DNA of 64,000 bases from Asterella californica (taxonomy: Eukaryota; Streptophyta; Marchantiopsida; Marchantiales; Aytoniaceae), in the NCBI GenBank assembly GCA_036924285.1, contig JAYKYS010000004.1, positions 16,276,001 to 16,340,000 on the forward strand, given 5' to 3'. The notes beneath the pieces were generated by a model. The model was not told the DNA's origin, did no database searches, and saw only the letters and a list, made by a program, of their open reading frames with translations. The position numbers were made by a program, and so were the translations under genes. Below, piece after piece: positions 45,201 through 57,421 of the stretch (positions are counted from its first letter, which is position 1; every line of letters starts with the position of its first letter).

Positions 45201-48200
45201 AGAACAAGCCGAGAGTATAGCAACCGAAGGAGGGTATGAAGCATCTCTCGATATCGACGGGAAAGAGCTTGTTCAGGATGCTGAAACAGAGAACTTTGCA
45301 AAAGCTGTCAACGAAGATGACCAGGGTGCAAAACTTGACGGAAAAGTCGAGTCACCAAGTTGTGTTGACAGAGATGGAGCAGATACATGCTCATCAGGGG
45401 CGGCTGATGTTGCAGAGATTTCAGAAGCCGGCTATGGACACGTGGAGGACGTTGACAAGTATGCTCAGCTCCCAAGTGACTCTGAGGATGTCGCAAATGA
45501 GCAGGATGCACTACCATCGGGCGTGGAAACAGCAGAAGACGAGCAGGTTGTGGGAGCTGATGGTGAGTCACCGTCTCCTACATTTCTGGATACACCAGGG
45601 TCGAGTCTCAACTCAGTCGAAGCAGTTGAACAGGTGGAAAACACCGACGCATCTCAAGTACTCTCGCCTGATGCAGATGAGGCCGTGGAAGTACACACAG
45701 AGCCGGATGTAAGTTCATCGTTTAAGAAAGAGGTAGGGAATGAGCAGGTTGCCGAGCTGGAGGGGGCGGGGGAAGCATTTTCAGCTTCAGATGCAACAGA
45801 CACAAACCCACCCAATTCAGCCGATATCCCAGAGGCTGCGGGAAAAGACATAGGAATTGACGGTGAAAATTTCCCGGGCACTTCAGCTTCTCCCAGTTTG
45901 GATTTGGAAGAGTATATGGAAGTCATGTCAGAGGAGCAGGATGCCCCGACATTAAGGTTGGAAGAAGAAGAAGAAGAAGAAGAAGAAGAAGAGCAGGCTG
46001 CAGGGGCCAACTCTGAAGTCGAGATACCAGTTAGTGTAGAACCAGATGTTACGGAGATGAAAGCCGTCTCTACAGGCGGAGGTACTAGCAATCTTGACGA
46101 AGCAACTGACATACTGGAGACTGCGGATGGTCTGCATGTCTCCAGTGATGTTGATGAACGTGTGGAAGGGAATGTCGAGGAGCATGACACACCAACATCA
46201 GCAACGGACTTAGAAGAAGAGAAGGACGTTGAGATTGTCCGCGAATTCGAACCACTAGTTCAGACAGATGGAGATGCAAAAAGCTCCGAGCCAGATTCTT
46301 TGGCCGAGGGTTTGACAGAGGATGATGGAACTGACGTCGCTGAAAAGGTGGATGTCTCTTCTGATGTACACGAGACTGAAAATCAAACCGAACAGAATGT
46401 ACCGGCAGCAGTTTCATCAGCGACTGATCCCGGGACGCCAGCTGAAACTGATGCAGCTGCGAATGCAGTAGAAACGAGTTTTCTAGCCTCAGCCGCAAGT
46501 CGCGAGGCTTCGGAGGTTCCGGAAAGTGACGATGGGACTGATTTTGTTAGAAATGCTGACGTTTCTTGTGAGTCCATAGATGTTGCAGATATGGATTCAG
46601 ATGTTGGAAAGAAGGAGACGGATAATCCAGCAATCCGGACGGACGCAGTGGAGGACCAGGACGTTACGAAGACTGAGGGAGAAGTCGAAGCACCTTGTGT
46701 TGCAGTTCCAGACGCACCAGGAACGGGTCTTCTCATTGCAGCCAAGAGTCACCCTGAGGTTACCGAATCAGACGACGCATCTAACCATGATGAAAAACGC
46801 GATACCTCAGATGAGGGTAATAGCACGGATGCGGAAGAAGCCTTCTTCTCGACAGAGGCGGTGAAGGATGACGACATGGCACTCAAGTCTATTTCACCTG
46901 GGACAGATGAAATAGATATGGGAAACGAGCAACTCACAGATTTGGTGCAAACGATAGAGACCTCAAGTGTACAGGATGTGTGGGAGGTCGAACCGACAGT
47001 TGCTTCGCCAACGTCAGAGAAGCCGGAAGAGCAAACGAAGGGGCTGCCTTGTGAGGATGCGGATGTGGTAGGAAAGAAGGTGAGCGCGAACACAGAAGAT
47101 CACGAAGAGTCGGCTGACAAAGGTGATCTCCGTAAGTACTCAACTTCTGCAAATAGTGAAGAAGAATCCCTTCAGGCGAAGGAAAGTACCTGCAAGATGG
47201 CGAACGACGGAAGTACACACGCGGTTCATGGAAATGATAATTTCCCTATGAATATGGTCACCACGGATCAGCCTGTAGAAGCAGTGAAAACTACATCAGA
47301 TATTGTGCCGATAGCCGGTGAGGTGATAGACCCTCTAAGGTCTAATGACTTAATGGTCCAGAGTCTGCAGGGAGTGACGTCGTCAGATATGCAACAGAAA
47401 GAGATTATCAGCCTGAACGAAGCAAATAAAGCTGCGAAATTGAAAGGGGACTTTTTAATTGATGAAGAAAATCACCCGCTTAAAGGGCAGCATCTCTTTC
47501 GAGCCAATAAAGGCTCCACGCTATCTTCCAGTAGCAACGAGAAAGACTCATTAAGGGGAGGATTGGCGGCTGTACACACTCCGATCATCTCTCATGGAGG
47601 AACTTCAACCAGCGGGAACTCACCACTCCAACTCGGGACAGAGGGTGTTCAGAAGGATGAGGCATCTGTTCCATTAAGCACTTACAGCAGTGACTTGATC
47701 TCTTCTTGGGTGGTTGTTCCTCCGGCCAGTGGCAGCGAGGTCCGTCACAGGCCAAACGAGTCGGACGAAGATATTATCGAGAAGCAGATACCCAGGCTAC
47801 GTGCAGTTGTTCGTGGAGGTCAGGAGAGGAGGTCCGTGCCCCAGACGGACGTTCCTGCTGCTTCTACTGCTCCGGCCAAGTCTGTAGATTATGTTTCAAA
47901 GTCAAGCGCACAAGTAAGTCGAAGTTTCATGTTCAGATTCCATTAGTGGCTTTTGAAGTTTTTGCCTGATCTGTGAGATTCTGTTGGATCTGAATTGCTA
48001 AGCTCGCCCGTGATTAACATGTAGCACTCTCTTTTATTGAAAGTCTATATTTTTAGACATCTATGGCCGAGCTTGGACAGGAATCTCGTCTCGTTCATGA
48101 ACGCAAGATTATCTTGCGGTGTGGTTCATGCTGACGAGTTATCTTTCTGCAGATCATCCGGCGCGACGAGGACGTGAGCGACGCCAAATTTCCTCTCTCG

Positions 48201-48260
48201 ATTATGTTGTGGTGCTCGCAATCTCTGTCGTCTCTTTTTGGAAGTGCCAAATCCTTGTAG
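42234..48260 (+). CDS. large acidic repeat protein, spliced, function unknown
   Basis: The model has exon 1 at 42,234-42,305 (MDNSSAEAGAADVG..., 24 codons), exon 2 at 42,607-47,913 (1,769 codons) and exon 3 at 48,153-48,260 (35 codons plus TAG). All junctions are GT-AG and phase 0 (GAG|GTACAG, GGTAG|GAT, CAA|GTAAGT, CTGCAG|ATC). The protein, about 1,830 residues, is dominated by Glu, Asp, Ser, Ala and Val. It contains seven tandem repeats of about 87 residues (the fourth shortened to 53), a run of about ten Glu encoded near 45,961, and no recognised domain or signal peptide. The last 20 residues are mildly hydrophobic. It is probably an extended, disordered protein, perhaps a scaffold or binding protein; this is inference. 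Small extra exons inside intron 1 (for example 42,369-42,400) would also keep the frame. It is the only convincing host gene here. Confidence 0.75.
43621..45360 (+). repeat. seven tandem coding repeats of about 261 bp
   Basis: Units start at 43,621, 43,894, 44,155, 44,419 (short, 159 bp), 44,578, 44,839 and 45,100. Each begins with (V/A)S-x-x-GEEPGS-x-NE and contains SLDTDGKELV and GAKPDGEVE-like blocks. The unit lengths are all multiples of three. Units 3 to 5 are the most alike, suggesting recent unequal exchange, while the first and last are most diverged. Confidence 0.9.
48057..48134 (+). CDS. alternative last exon of the acidic-protein gene
   Basis: An acceptor TTTTTAG at 48,050-48,056 would join CAA of exon 2 to an exon of 25 codons (TSMAELGQESRL..., ending RCGSC) and TGA. 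The exon used in the main model starts after the stronger acceptor CTTTCTGCAG at 48,152. Either choice keeps phase 0, so both may be used. Confidence 0.35.
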   Translation, partial: TSMAELGQESRLVHERKIILRCGSC

Positions 48261-51200
48261 GGTTGGGGGAGCTGATTGTAAATTTAAGATGAGGTGAGCT
48301 TCATTCACGCGAAAAACGGTATCTGAATTGGCACGCCGACTCTGTGCTTCTTACTCCTAGTGGTGAGGATAATCTTGGGTTCTATCGTTTCATCAGATCA
48401 TGGATTTATGTTCGTTCCACAACTTTTCAAACATGAGTCTGCAGGCTCATGGTGGATCTGAAATTTCGATATTGGTATCAGGCAAATGTAGGGAGTCTCC
48501 TTTCTGTCCCGTTAGATACTTGACTTCCGTGGTGGAAAGCTTGAGAGTCGCAAGACAGGTTGTCACTTTGTTCCTATTCTTGTCAGTAGACCGAAACGGT
48601 GAGACTATTAGTACGAGACCCGAAGTTCCATCTAGCGGGAGACTTAAAGTGTCAAATGCTTTCAAGCTAAATCTCATGTGTGTCATCTTGAACCTTTGTT
48701 GGTACAGGAGCCGTGTTGTTGGTATCACTAGGCTGCTCTGCGATGGCCTGTTCAAGACTTTTGAGGAGGCCATCAATGCAACTTTAGCACTAAGCAGTGC
48801 TCAGCCTTCAGGTATATATGTGTAATCTTCATAAGTAACCTCAACAAACTGAAGTGCCGCCTGTTTCAGCAAGTAGATTTTTGCTCGGCAGATACGAGCA
48901 GGAGTGCGTCAGCATCCGTAGTTTTTATCAAAAGGAATGCGTACTGGGTATATTAGCAAGCATATTCTTGATTAAGGAACCTTTCTCTGCTCTCGATCCT
49001 CGACAGTACGAAGAGTCCCAGCAGACGGGACTTCTGTCTCTGCATAAGCGACATGTCATTTTCTTCTTTCCATCAAAGGGAGTTCATTCATTGGTGTGTC
49101 TAGTTGGTAGCCTTGTAATTCCGAAGATAAATCGGCTAGTGCTCCTCAAAAGTATCCCTCGCCTCGCTTTTCGTTTCTGTAGCAAATGTCATGAGCCCAT
49201 ATTGGGTCCAGATCCTTTTTCCGTTTTTCTTCTTCGTGTAAAGTAGGCGTCCACTTTGAGCTGGACGGAAGTGTTAACAGTTATTCTCTTCTTCTTTATG
49301 GAAGGCCTTCTAGACTATATAATCCTTCGTAGCTCCGAGGGTAGATCATATCTCCAATGACCGTGGATAGATATTCAGTAGCAAACGGTTGCCATACGAG
49401 ACTACTCTCTGTAGGACGTAGGGACCTTGGACTGGAGCTACAAGCTACCGATTGTTGCTACAGCTCATGATTTTACTTTCAGGGTAATAGGCCGGTAGAA
49501 TTGATTGTAGACATTGTACTGTTTGGAGCACGAGTCCTTGCGTTCTTACGGGATTGTAAAGTCGGTGAAAATATTGTATACAACTGCTTAGCCAGTAATT
49601 GACCGGTTTACGTCATATGTTAGGGATGTGACGTTTCTGACCAAGAACGGGCGAAAGTCTCCTTGAAATTTGGTTCGCATTCGGTAACCGTATGACTAAA
49701 CTCACTTTTGTGGGCAATCTTTCAAACTTTTGACTTCATAACGATTACAATCAGTAAGTTACAGTAAGTTACCGAGAATGGAGCTCCCACAAGCTTATTC
49801 TTTAACCTATAAGAAGCCCACCGTTTTCCGGCCGAAATTTGCACAGAACAGATACTTGTTACTGAGTAACGTAAACCATGAAGGTTTAGCCGATACATTG
49901 TTGGACTGTGACCACCTGATCTGATTGGGATATTTAGTTTTCTTCTGGATTTTGGAAAAGAAATGTAGACGTTACGCTGTTGCAATGGACGGGATATAAC
50001 TAGTGGGTGTCAAAGTTGGAATCTTTGCTAAACATTCTTTGGCCTATGGGGAGAGTTACGACTTTGTCCATGAAAGTTTAGGATGGAGGAAGGAGGTTAC
50101 CGGAGTTCAACGCCGCAGGAGGCTTTTACTTGCTTTTCACTCGTTTTGACCTTGAGCCTTGAAGTAAGGAAGTTTCAGAAGTTGAGTCCAGGTTCCAGAC
50201 GCACTCGAAATGTTAAGACGAAATAGCACAGTCAACACACAAGCTTGCTCGTCAGCGATTCACGGTTCTACACAAATTACCCTTTGATAAATTCCGGTTT
50301 TTCTCCTTCCGTGAAAGAATCTTCTTTCTTAAGTGACAGCCCCTGATGTTATGGTGAAATCGTCGATGGGGGATTAGAGCGAGCTCGTGGTTCTGACGGT
50401 CATGTTGAAACATCTTCTTTGCCCATCTCATACCGTTTCCTGGAAGCAGGTCCATAATCGAATCTAGATGAGATTATATCGGTTTTGACCCATGTCCACA
50501 TCTAAATCACTGCACCTAATAGTGTATAACTGGGATTAGAACAATAAATTCAGGATGGTACTAACTTCTACTTTTCTAAACCTTCGGCATTTCCCATTGT
50601 ACACGAAATTATGTGCATCCAGGGTAAACCTAACCACAGTAGGTTTAAGGGAGCTATGTGACAGTCCTTGGACAGCAAGACACGCGATTCCATTTGGGAG
50701 CTGACATGGCCTTGTCAATGTTCCGAAGCGAAATCTGCAGCGTGTAATCGTGTAAATTTACTTCTTCTACGCCGAATAAACTTTCGGAAACCGGAGGCGT
50801 GTCAAAGCTAGAACATAAGATTCTCTAACGTCCGGAAGGAAAAAGGCCGCAGTTTGTCCAGGGCAGCTTTTGTCTAAAGCTTTGTATCTTTTAGGGTGGT
50901 GTTTTTGAATTGTTATAATTAAATTTTTGACCTTTTAAAAACTACAGTAAATTCTCTAAGTCTTGAAGTGAATTCTCTAAGCTCCGAACTAAGTTGAACA
51001 AGTTCACGGTTGAAATTCACGTGCGATTTGAACAAACGGTAAATTAAAGATGCACACGAGAACCGAGAGAAAACGTCCGCAGTTTTTCGGTCGCAATCGT
51101 AACACTCTTCCAGGGGAGATGAATATATTCTAAAGATTCTAACCTTCTATTGTCTTGTGTCATAAAACACTTAGGGAAGACAACAAGCGAAAAGTATAAC

Positions 51201-52069
51201 CCTAAAGCCTTCGCCTTGGAAGAGGTGACTACGCATGCCCGAGTCACTATTCCATCTTCTGATGGAAAAGGGTAGCATCCTCAGTTCACTACTTAAACCT
51301 TTCGACTGGAAATGTTCGGTAATGGATTACTGTCCATATCATTAGACTCCCGCTCTTATATTTCTAGAAGTGCGTGTTCGCGCACTGGGTGTATGGATTA
51401 GATGTGGATCTGTTCGTGATTCTCAGAGGAATTATATTTAACATGATAGAATATATATATTATATTATACTAAAGTTTAATTATAAAGTTTATATATTTT
51501 ATGATAACAAGAAATGAATATAGTCTAATCTTTTTATTCTCTATGGATATTCAGTACGTAATACCCGGTATGCACACCACTGGCCATTAACGTGAGCAGA
51601 TTTTCCCTTGTTCTATCGTTTGTCTTTTTCTTTTCCGACCTTCTCCACCTTGTTTGGGATGTATATTAAATCAATCCCAACGAGGTGGATTGCATCCATC
51701 TCTCCTACCTTTCTAGATGAATGATTATTTATTCCGAAGAATCTGTATGACAGCTGGGATGAATCAACAAAGATGATCTGTTGGTAAAAAGACAAGAGTC
51801 TAAGAAGCATTATTAAGGGGATAAGTAACTAAAACTTGAAAACTCGGAGGATAAAACTACCTTGGCCAGAAGTTATGTAAGTTCACCATGAAATATGTAG
51901 TAGTTTATTGTTAATTGTGAATGCCTTCTTTCCTTGCATAATCATCTAAGCTTCATTTGATATGTGCAGTTGAGTGTCATTGTTTTTGTACGCGGTTATG
52001 TTTTACTCCAGACCAATCATGTATTGTTCTAGTGTGTCTAGTGACAACTAGATATTAAACAAGCCCTTG
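48261..52069. other. gene-free stretch downstream of the acidic-protein gene
   Basis: Near 48,710-48,813 a segment flanked by TTGGTACAG and TCAG|GTATAT, open as RVVGITRLLCDGLFKTFEEA, looks like a possible untranslated or relic exon. The rest has mixed composition to 51.4 kb and then becomes AT-rich. No ORF with recognisable content was found. Confidence 0.4.
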
Positions 52070-52330
52070 TCATGCACATATATCACTACACAAAATACAT
52101 TGTTGTCAGGCCAAATGCCACATAAAAAGTAATCAATCAATCTTCTTAATTTTTTTAAAATAATTTTTCATTGAACCAGATTGAAATACCATCCGATAAT
52201 ATAAAGTTCACACTAGTCAAGCCAAACCTACCTTGTGCATCAAGGAATTAATGTTATACTCATTCAGCTCCTCTATAATAGCCAAGAGTTTGAAGATTCA
52301 ACTCGAAAAAAGTAAGTTCTTATTCGTACT
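52070..52330 (-). repeat. diverged copy of the LTR-like repeat at 8,740-9,240
   Basis: Blocks CAAGCCAAACC, CTCATTCAGC-type and GAAGATTCAACTCGAA follow in the same order and orientation as in 8,740-9,240, with many substitutions. Confidence 0.5.
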
Positions 52331-52995
52331 ATATTATCAAAAGAGATCAGAACCATCGAACTTTTTTTGACAATACTAGCAATCTCAACGTGACTAGCTA
52401 ACATGCATTCCGTTAACTAACAGAGCTACACATGGCATGATACCCCTCTAAAAACTTTCTCTCTCTTTGTTATCTTCTCTTAATATTAGGTGTAATCAAC
52501 AAATAATCTACGATAACATGCTCACTGAACTATAACCCATAGAGTTATTTTGTCTTGTTAGTTTGTCATGCAACCAAGTATTTTGCTCTTAATTTATCTG
52601 TCTTTTTTAACTGTGAGATTGGAGATTCAAGTCGAGATGGATCCAAACCTAGCTTTTTGCCAGTGCAGCTTTATGTTTACAATACAAGGAACATTACATT
52701 TGTAGCTTGGAGTTTCTTCCTGCCACGTGAAGGCTCCTATCGAAATATATTTGCTCTAAATCTCCAAAACAAATGTTTGAAGATTCTCCTACAATCTTCA
52801 AAAATAAACGATTCACGATTTTCCAATCAATACAATTATACAAGCAGACCCGCAACCAACAAAGATCCAACGAGGAAACAAGTGCAAACAACAATACAAT
52901 GAAAATATTATGCCAAAAAACTTATTGTATATTTGTCCACTAGCTTCTCTAACACCAAGTTCTTGGTTACATTTCCATGCATAAAAGTATAACTT

Positions 52996-53099
52996 CCTTG
53001 CATATTTTTGTCTTTCATCTTCTGATAGAGGAAGTAATCATGCAAGGATTTAATTTATTACCTAACCCTTCTCAACAGAAAGGTTAGGTAATAAATAAA
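52996..53099 (+). repeat. tandem double hairpin element, copy B
   Basis: The first hairpin pairs 52,996-53,003 with 53,040-53,047 and has a decayed upper stem. The second pairs 53,049-53,071 with 53,077-53,099, about 21 of 23 positions. It is the reverse-complement counterpart of 6,994-7,097. Where copy A has TTATCAC/GTGATAA in the second stem, this copy has TTATTAC/GTAATAA, so both arms changed together. Confidence 0.7.
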
Positions 53100-53389
53100 A
53101 ACTGCTAAGGAAACTGTGATCTGGTGGTGATCAGCCTCCCAGATATGTACTTTCGGTAGTGCTTTTATTGGCATTCTCCCTATGGTTTATGTCTAGCTTC
53201 ACGCATTTCCAAGTCTGAATAACATTTAACATTTATAAAATATTTTTATTTTTTTACAGTTTGATATATTTTCTATCTAATATTTATATATTTTTTGATA
53301 CATCAAGGGAGCAAAAGTTCCCCAAAAGTTCATGTTGGATGTATATTATTTACATTGATATCCACTATATATGTTTTTAACTGAGAAGC

Positions 53390-53850
53390 CTAACTACTAA
53401 GGCTCCATGCGCATATACCAATTTCTTTAAAATGAACAATACCTAATGTTTGAAGTTCTTGATAAATATTTCTCCAAGTAACTTGGAAATTTGAAGTAGG
53501 CATCCATGTGAATTCAAGTTTTTGTCTAAAGTGTTTTTCTTGAAACAAGTTCTCGCGTCGTGGACCGACTATAGCATGAAACACAGATATCGAGAATTTT
53601 TTTCTCAAACTTGCTGCTAACACAATTATGACAGCATCATTAGATAGATCCTGCTGAGGAGGTCAAAATTTGTTTTTAAATCGTCACAAACAGAGTAAAG
53701 ACGAATGATAATTTTTATTGTTTTTGAGTTACGATGATTTTTTACTTTTACAGATTTTCTTATTGATGGTGGGCCGGCAAACCGCTGGTGAACTCGACAA
53801 GCCAACGAACGGTCCGCTGATGAAAATGACAAGCCGACAATAGATCGAGC
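53390..53850 (-). repeat. coding-like repeat, minus copy (partner 58,205-58,560)
   Basis: On the minus strand an open frame reads AASLRKKFSISVFHAIVGPR and then EKHFRQKLEFTWMPTSNFQ. The plus strand at 58,205-58,560 matches over about 400 bp, from a CCGGCGG-rich start through the same EKHFRQKLEFT peptide. The shared peptide is not recognised. Confidence 0.6.
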
Positions 53851-53859
53851 TTGTCGATC

Positions 53860-54194
53860 ATCTTTCAAAGCGCCTTCATCCCAAAACCTCTTTTTGTTTG
53901 TTCTTTTGCTCATGTCGCAAAAACAAAGTGAAGGCTTGAAACATTCATGCAATTGTTGCATCCAACTACACCCCTGATATCCATTCTGATCTGTTCATCC
54001 CGTCCATAGTCATAGCTCGTCCTTTCTTCTCATGATCCCAAACCTTCTACATATCCATCATCCCAGGTCCGTAACATCCTCTCGAACAATCGTGTCCATC
54101 TTCATCCTCGTTCATGATTGTTGATCTTCTCTTCCAAGTTCCAACATAAAAACAAATCTCTACCTCGGACCTTCAAGTCGAGTTCACCATCGTA
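53860..54194 (-). repeat. LTR-element leader relic
   Basis: It matches 57,000-57,285 (AAAACAAAGTGAAGGCT, CTCATGATTGTT and CCTCGGACCTTC blocks) in the same order. That leader adjoins a gag ORF, so this is the same element's untranslated leader. The gag ORF itself is missing here. Confidence 0.5.
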
Positions 54195-55799
54195 TCGTAT
54201 AAGATTTTGTGTGAAGGGTGTCTTGACTATGGAGATATCATGTATTGAATAGAGACAAGAAAGAAAAAAACAACCATGAAAACAAGCTTCGCAAGATATA
54301 TCAACTACCACTTTATATACACTCTTGTTTTTTTTTTTTTTTTAACACCAAACTGAGAAACAGACCTTAGTGGTCTATAATCTGCACCTAACTTCCTAAA
54401 ACAAGTCTCTAAATCTCAACCTAGACCCAAAACTACCAAAGTGTAGATCAAAGCAAATGAAACATCCCTTTGCTAACAAAAAGCTTTGCACCAATATCGC
54501 ACGATTCAAGCCCAGATCCAAACAACACCCATGTACAAACCCTTAGCTAAAACTAGATACCACAAGTCGCACATAACCAACTCTAACGAATCCAAAAAGA
54601 CAAAAATTGTAGCGGAAGAATCGAAGAAGACTTATCCTAAAACTTTCTTCTTTCATCAAACGATCTTTAGATGTCGATAGGGTCTTCCTTCTTGACTCCA
54701 AGAACCTTCAGATTCGACATCCAACACCCAAGATATGAACAGTTTTTTGTCGTATGTGATTGAAATCCTCCGTGCGATCTAAATCTATGCACATCGTCCA
54801 AATGAATAGCCTGATATGTGATCCGTCTTTCCTGATAGATAGATCTGGTCACTTTGATCCCAACGAGTCTCTAGACAATCCATTTGGAGTTCCGCGCATG
54901 AAGCAAAAACCAGACATAAGTCGGCTCCTTACGGCTCAAACTCGCTCACCGCACTCAAAACAACAATCTAATCCACTTACGGTCTTCTCTTAGGCATAGG
55001 TGAAAGACTCTTTGATTGTGTTGACATCAAGAACAAAGAGCTTGGCTCACAGATTGTCATGAACAGTCCAACCTCAATCGCAAGCGAACAAAAAATTGAA
55101 GTAAGCGCTTCCTTGCGAGTCAATTTCACCTTGAACTCCCAAATCACCCGTTGAAACTTCGTATTGTCTTTAATTTCTTGAAGCTCAGTGTTTTGATCTC
55201 GGTGGATCCAAGAACAGCAAGTTTGGACTCCGGAACGGTCCAACTCTCCTTCGCAGATAACTGAAGCACTCCAAATCTCTTTCCCTACATTCTAATTTCT
55301 TCCAAAACACCCACCATGATCTGCCTCTTCATGAATCATCTTAACCAGCATGTTGCCTAACCTAATGACGCCGTGCGTGCTTGCACGAGACCTCTCAATC
55401 TCTCAAACCGTCCATCGACAAGTCGTAAATACAAGCTAACCCTTTAAATTGTCCTCTTACGTCAGTTCACTATACGTGAGATTTTCCCAGATAATGATCA
55501 AGCAACCCCCATATGTCTTTAGAATAACGCCAAGAATCACATTCAAATACCTCAGTATTGATAAGCTAAGGTCTAGCTTGATTTTCTCATCTTTCAAAAT
55601 CCATACCGTCACCATTAAACGTCCAAATGAAACAAATGAAGTGTCTTTGGGAACCTAACAATGAGCTCTACAACTTGGTGCAATGAAAGTCAAGATCCAA
55701 AATAGATCAAGAAGTCATTTTCCTCCATGAATGTCTTTTTAACAAAAATATAAAATCTCAAGATATGATTTTCAAGTAGGAGCCAGTCCACAACACAAC
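54195..55799 (-). repeat. long LTR-like repeat, copy 3 (diverged)
   Basis: It is colinear with 20,391-22,401 but more degraded, with a poly-T run near 54,331 and a single 157-bp-type unit. It ends TAGGAGCCAGTCCACAACACA. Confidence 0.65.
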
Positions 55800-56395
55800 A
55801 CATTTGTCCTCCGTCGGCGATCCTTCCATAGATCCTCCTTCTACCAAGGACTTGTTCTTTCTTGGAAGTCCTTCCTCCACCCGCTTGTCTATTGACGGAA
55901 AACCTACTCCTGTCTGCTCATATGTCTGCAGAGAACCTCCCTCCGCCCGTCTATCGACGACACCTCTGCAGCAGATTTGTCCTTTGTCGATAGTTCCTCC
56001 ATTGTATCAACTTACGTTGATCCTCTCTTTGACGGTTTGACTATTGACGAAGAACCTCCTTCTACCAATTTGTCTACCGGCGGCACCGAAGTAACCCTGC
56101 GTCGATGTTCTCTCTTGCTATTCTCCTTTCGTTGATATGTCTGCCAGCGGTGATCCTCTCTTTGCTAGTTTGTCTATCGATGAAGATTCTCCCTCCGTCA
56201 AGTTGTCTGCCGGCGGTCCTTCCTATGTCGATCTGTTTGTCGACAGAGATCCACTCTCCGCCGGGTTGTCTGCCGACGGTCCTTCTTACGTTGGCTCGTT
56301 TGTCAACAGAAATCCTCCCTCTATCTATTTGTCTGCCGATGACACCTATGCCAATTTGTCTATCGGTGATCCCTCCAAGACAATTGGAGGTTGAA
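55800..56395 (+). repeat. degenerate minisatellite, 30-33-bp units
   Basis: Motifs TTGTCTGCCGGCGGTCCTTC and TTTGTCGACAGAGATCC alternate for about 600 bp. The frame is open for much of it (55,804-56,040 and 56,137-56,394), giving LSADGPSY and FVDRDPLS repeats. Similar CCGGCGG/TTGTC motifs occur at 53,760-53,850 and 58,205-58,240. No start, domain or product is recognised. Confidence 0.6.
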
Positions 56396-56707
56396 TCTCA
56401 AGTCCTACCAGCACTAGTGTGGTAGCAACTAGTATTGGTGTAGACCTCTTGACCCCTTCTCTTGTACGTTCATTTTTCGACAAGAAGTTCAACCGCTTCT
56501 TGTACTACCTCCCAATTCCTTGTCAATCCTTCTTCTTCATCCCTATCCTCTAGAAGTAATCCCAACTGCTCTTGCCTTGTCGCATGGGCAACTTGAAGAA
56601 ACAACTCTATCTTGTAAGTTTCCAAAGTAACCTTTTTGATTCGAGAGAGTTGAGAGAATTTTCCTTAACAACTCAAATGGCTGTAAACTTTTGTTGGGTC
56701 GGTTGAC

Positions 56708-57055
56708 CTAAGCCATAAATGATTTTTTGGTTACTCGATCTGAGTTTTTCAAGAAATATTCTTCCCGCAACGCTTGTGAAATCGTCTCTCGATTCTTCTC
56801 AAAACGCTTCGTTAGACCCTTGACGTGTTTCCTTATCTCAGATATCACAACGAGTTTGAATGTCTCAATCATCTCATTCTCCAATATCTGATCCAGTTCC
56901 ATCTCCGTCGTATAACATCTCAAGAACTTTGAGATGTCTCTCTCATCAAATTGATCGAGCTTGTCGATCATCCTTCGAAGAACTTTTGTCACCAAAGCCT
57001 CCTTTTGTTTCTTCGGTTGCTCTAGTAGTAAAAACAAAGTGAAGGCTCGAAACAT
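56708..57055 (-). pseudogene. Ty3/gypsy gag fragment related to 1,225-1,827
   Basis: The 115-codon frame reads DERDISKFLRCYTTEMEL and later SQALREEYFLKNSDRVTKK, aligning with the gag at 1,225-1,827 in order and spacing. It lies on the low-coordinate side of LTR-like DNA at 57,286-58,402, as expected of gag behind a 5' LTR on the minus strand. Everything downstream of gag is missing or replaced by the minisatellite at 55,800-56,395. Confidence 0.65.
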
Positions 57056-57285
57056 TTATGCAGTTGCTGCGTCCAATTGCACCCTTGGTATCACTACTGA
57101 TCCGCTCATCTGTCCACTATCATGACTCGTTCTTATCCTCCCAAATCCAATTCCTTCCTAGTCTGCAGCATCCTCTCAAACAACCAATCCAATCTCATTC
57201 TCGCTCATGATTGTTAATGTCTCTTCTCAAGTTCAAACACAAATGATTTCTCCACCTCGGACCTTCGCGTCGAGTTCACCAGTGT

Positions 57286-57351
57286 AAAATATCGTCAAAT
57301 TTTTTGTGCCTGAAAGTTGTCCAAGAATACGGGGGGTATACGACTGTGGAG

Positions 57352-57421
<70 letters not shown>

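Noticed and set aside
42756..47218. Long minus-strand ORFs opposite the acidic-protein exon
   Set aside because: They are antisense shadows of a repeat-rich Glu/Ser coding frame and repeat with the same period; they have no independent motif.
48400..48825. 141-codon ORF downstream of the acidic gene as an independent gene
   Set aside because: No conserved motif, overlapping open frame on the other strand, and the composition is not protein-like over most of its length.
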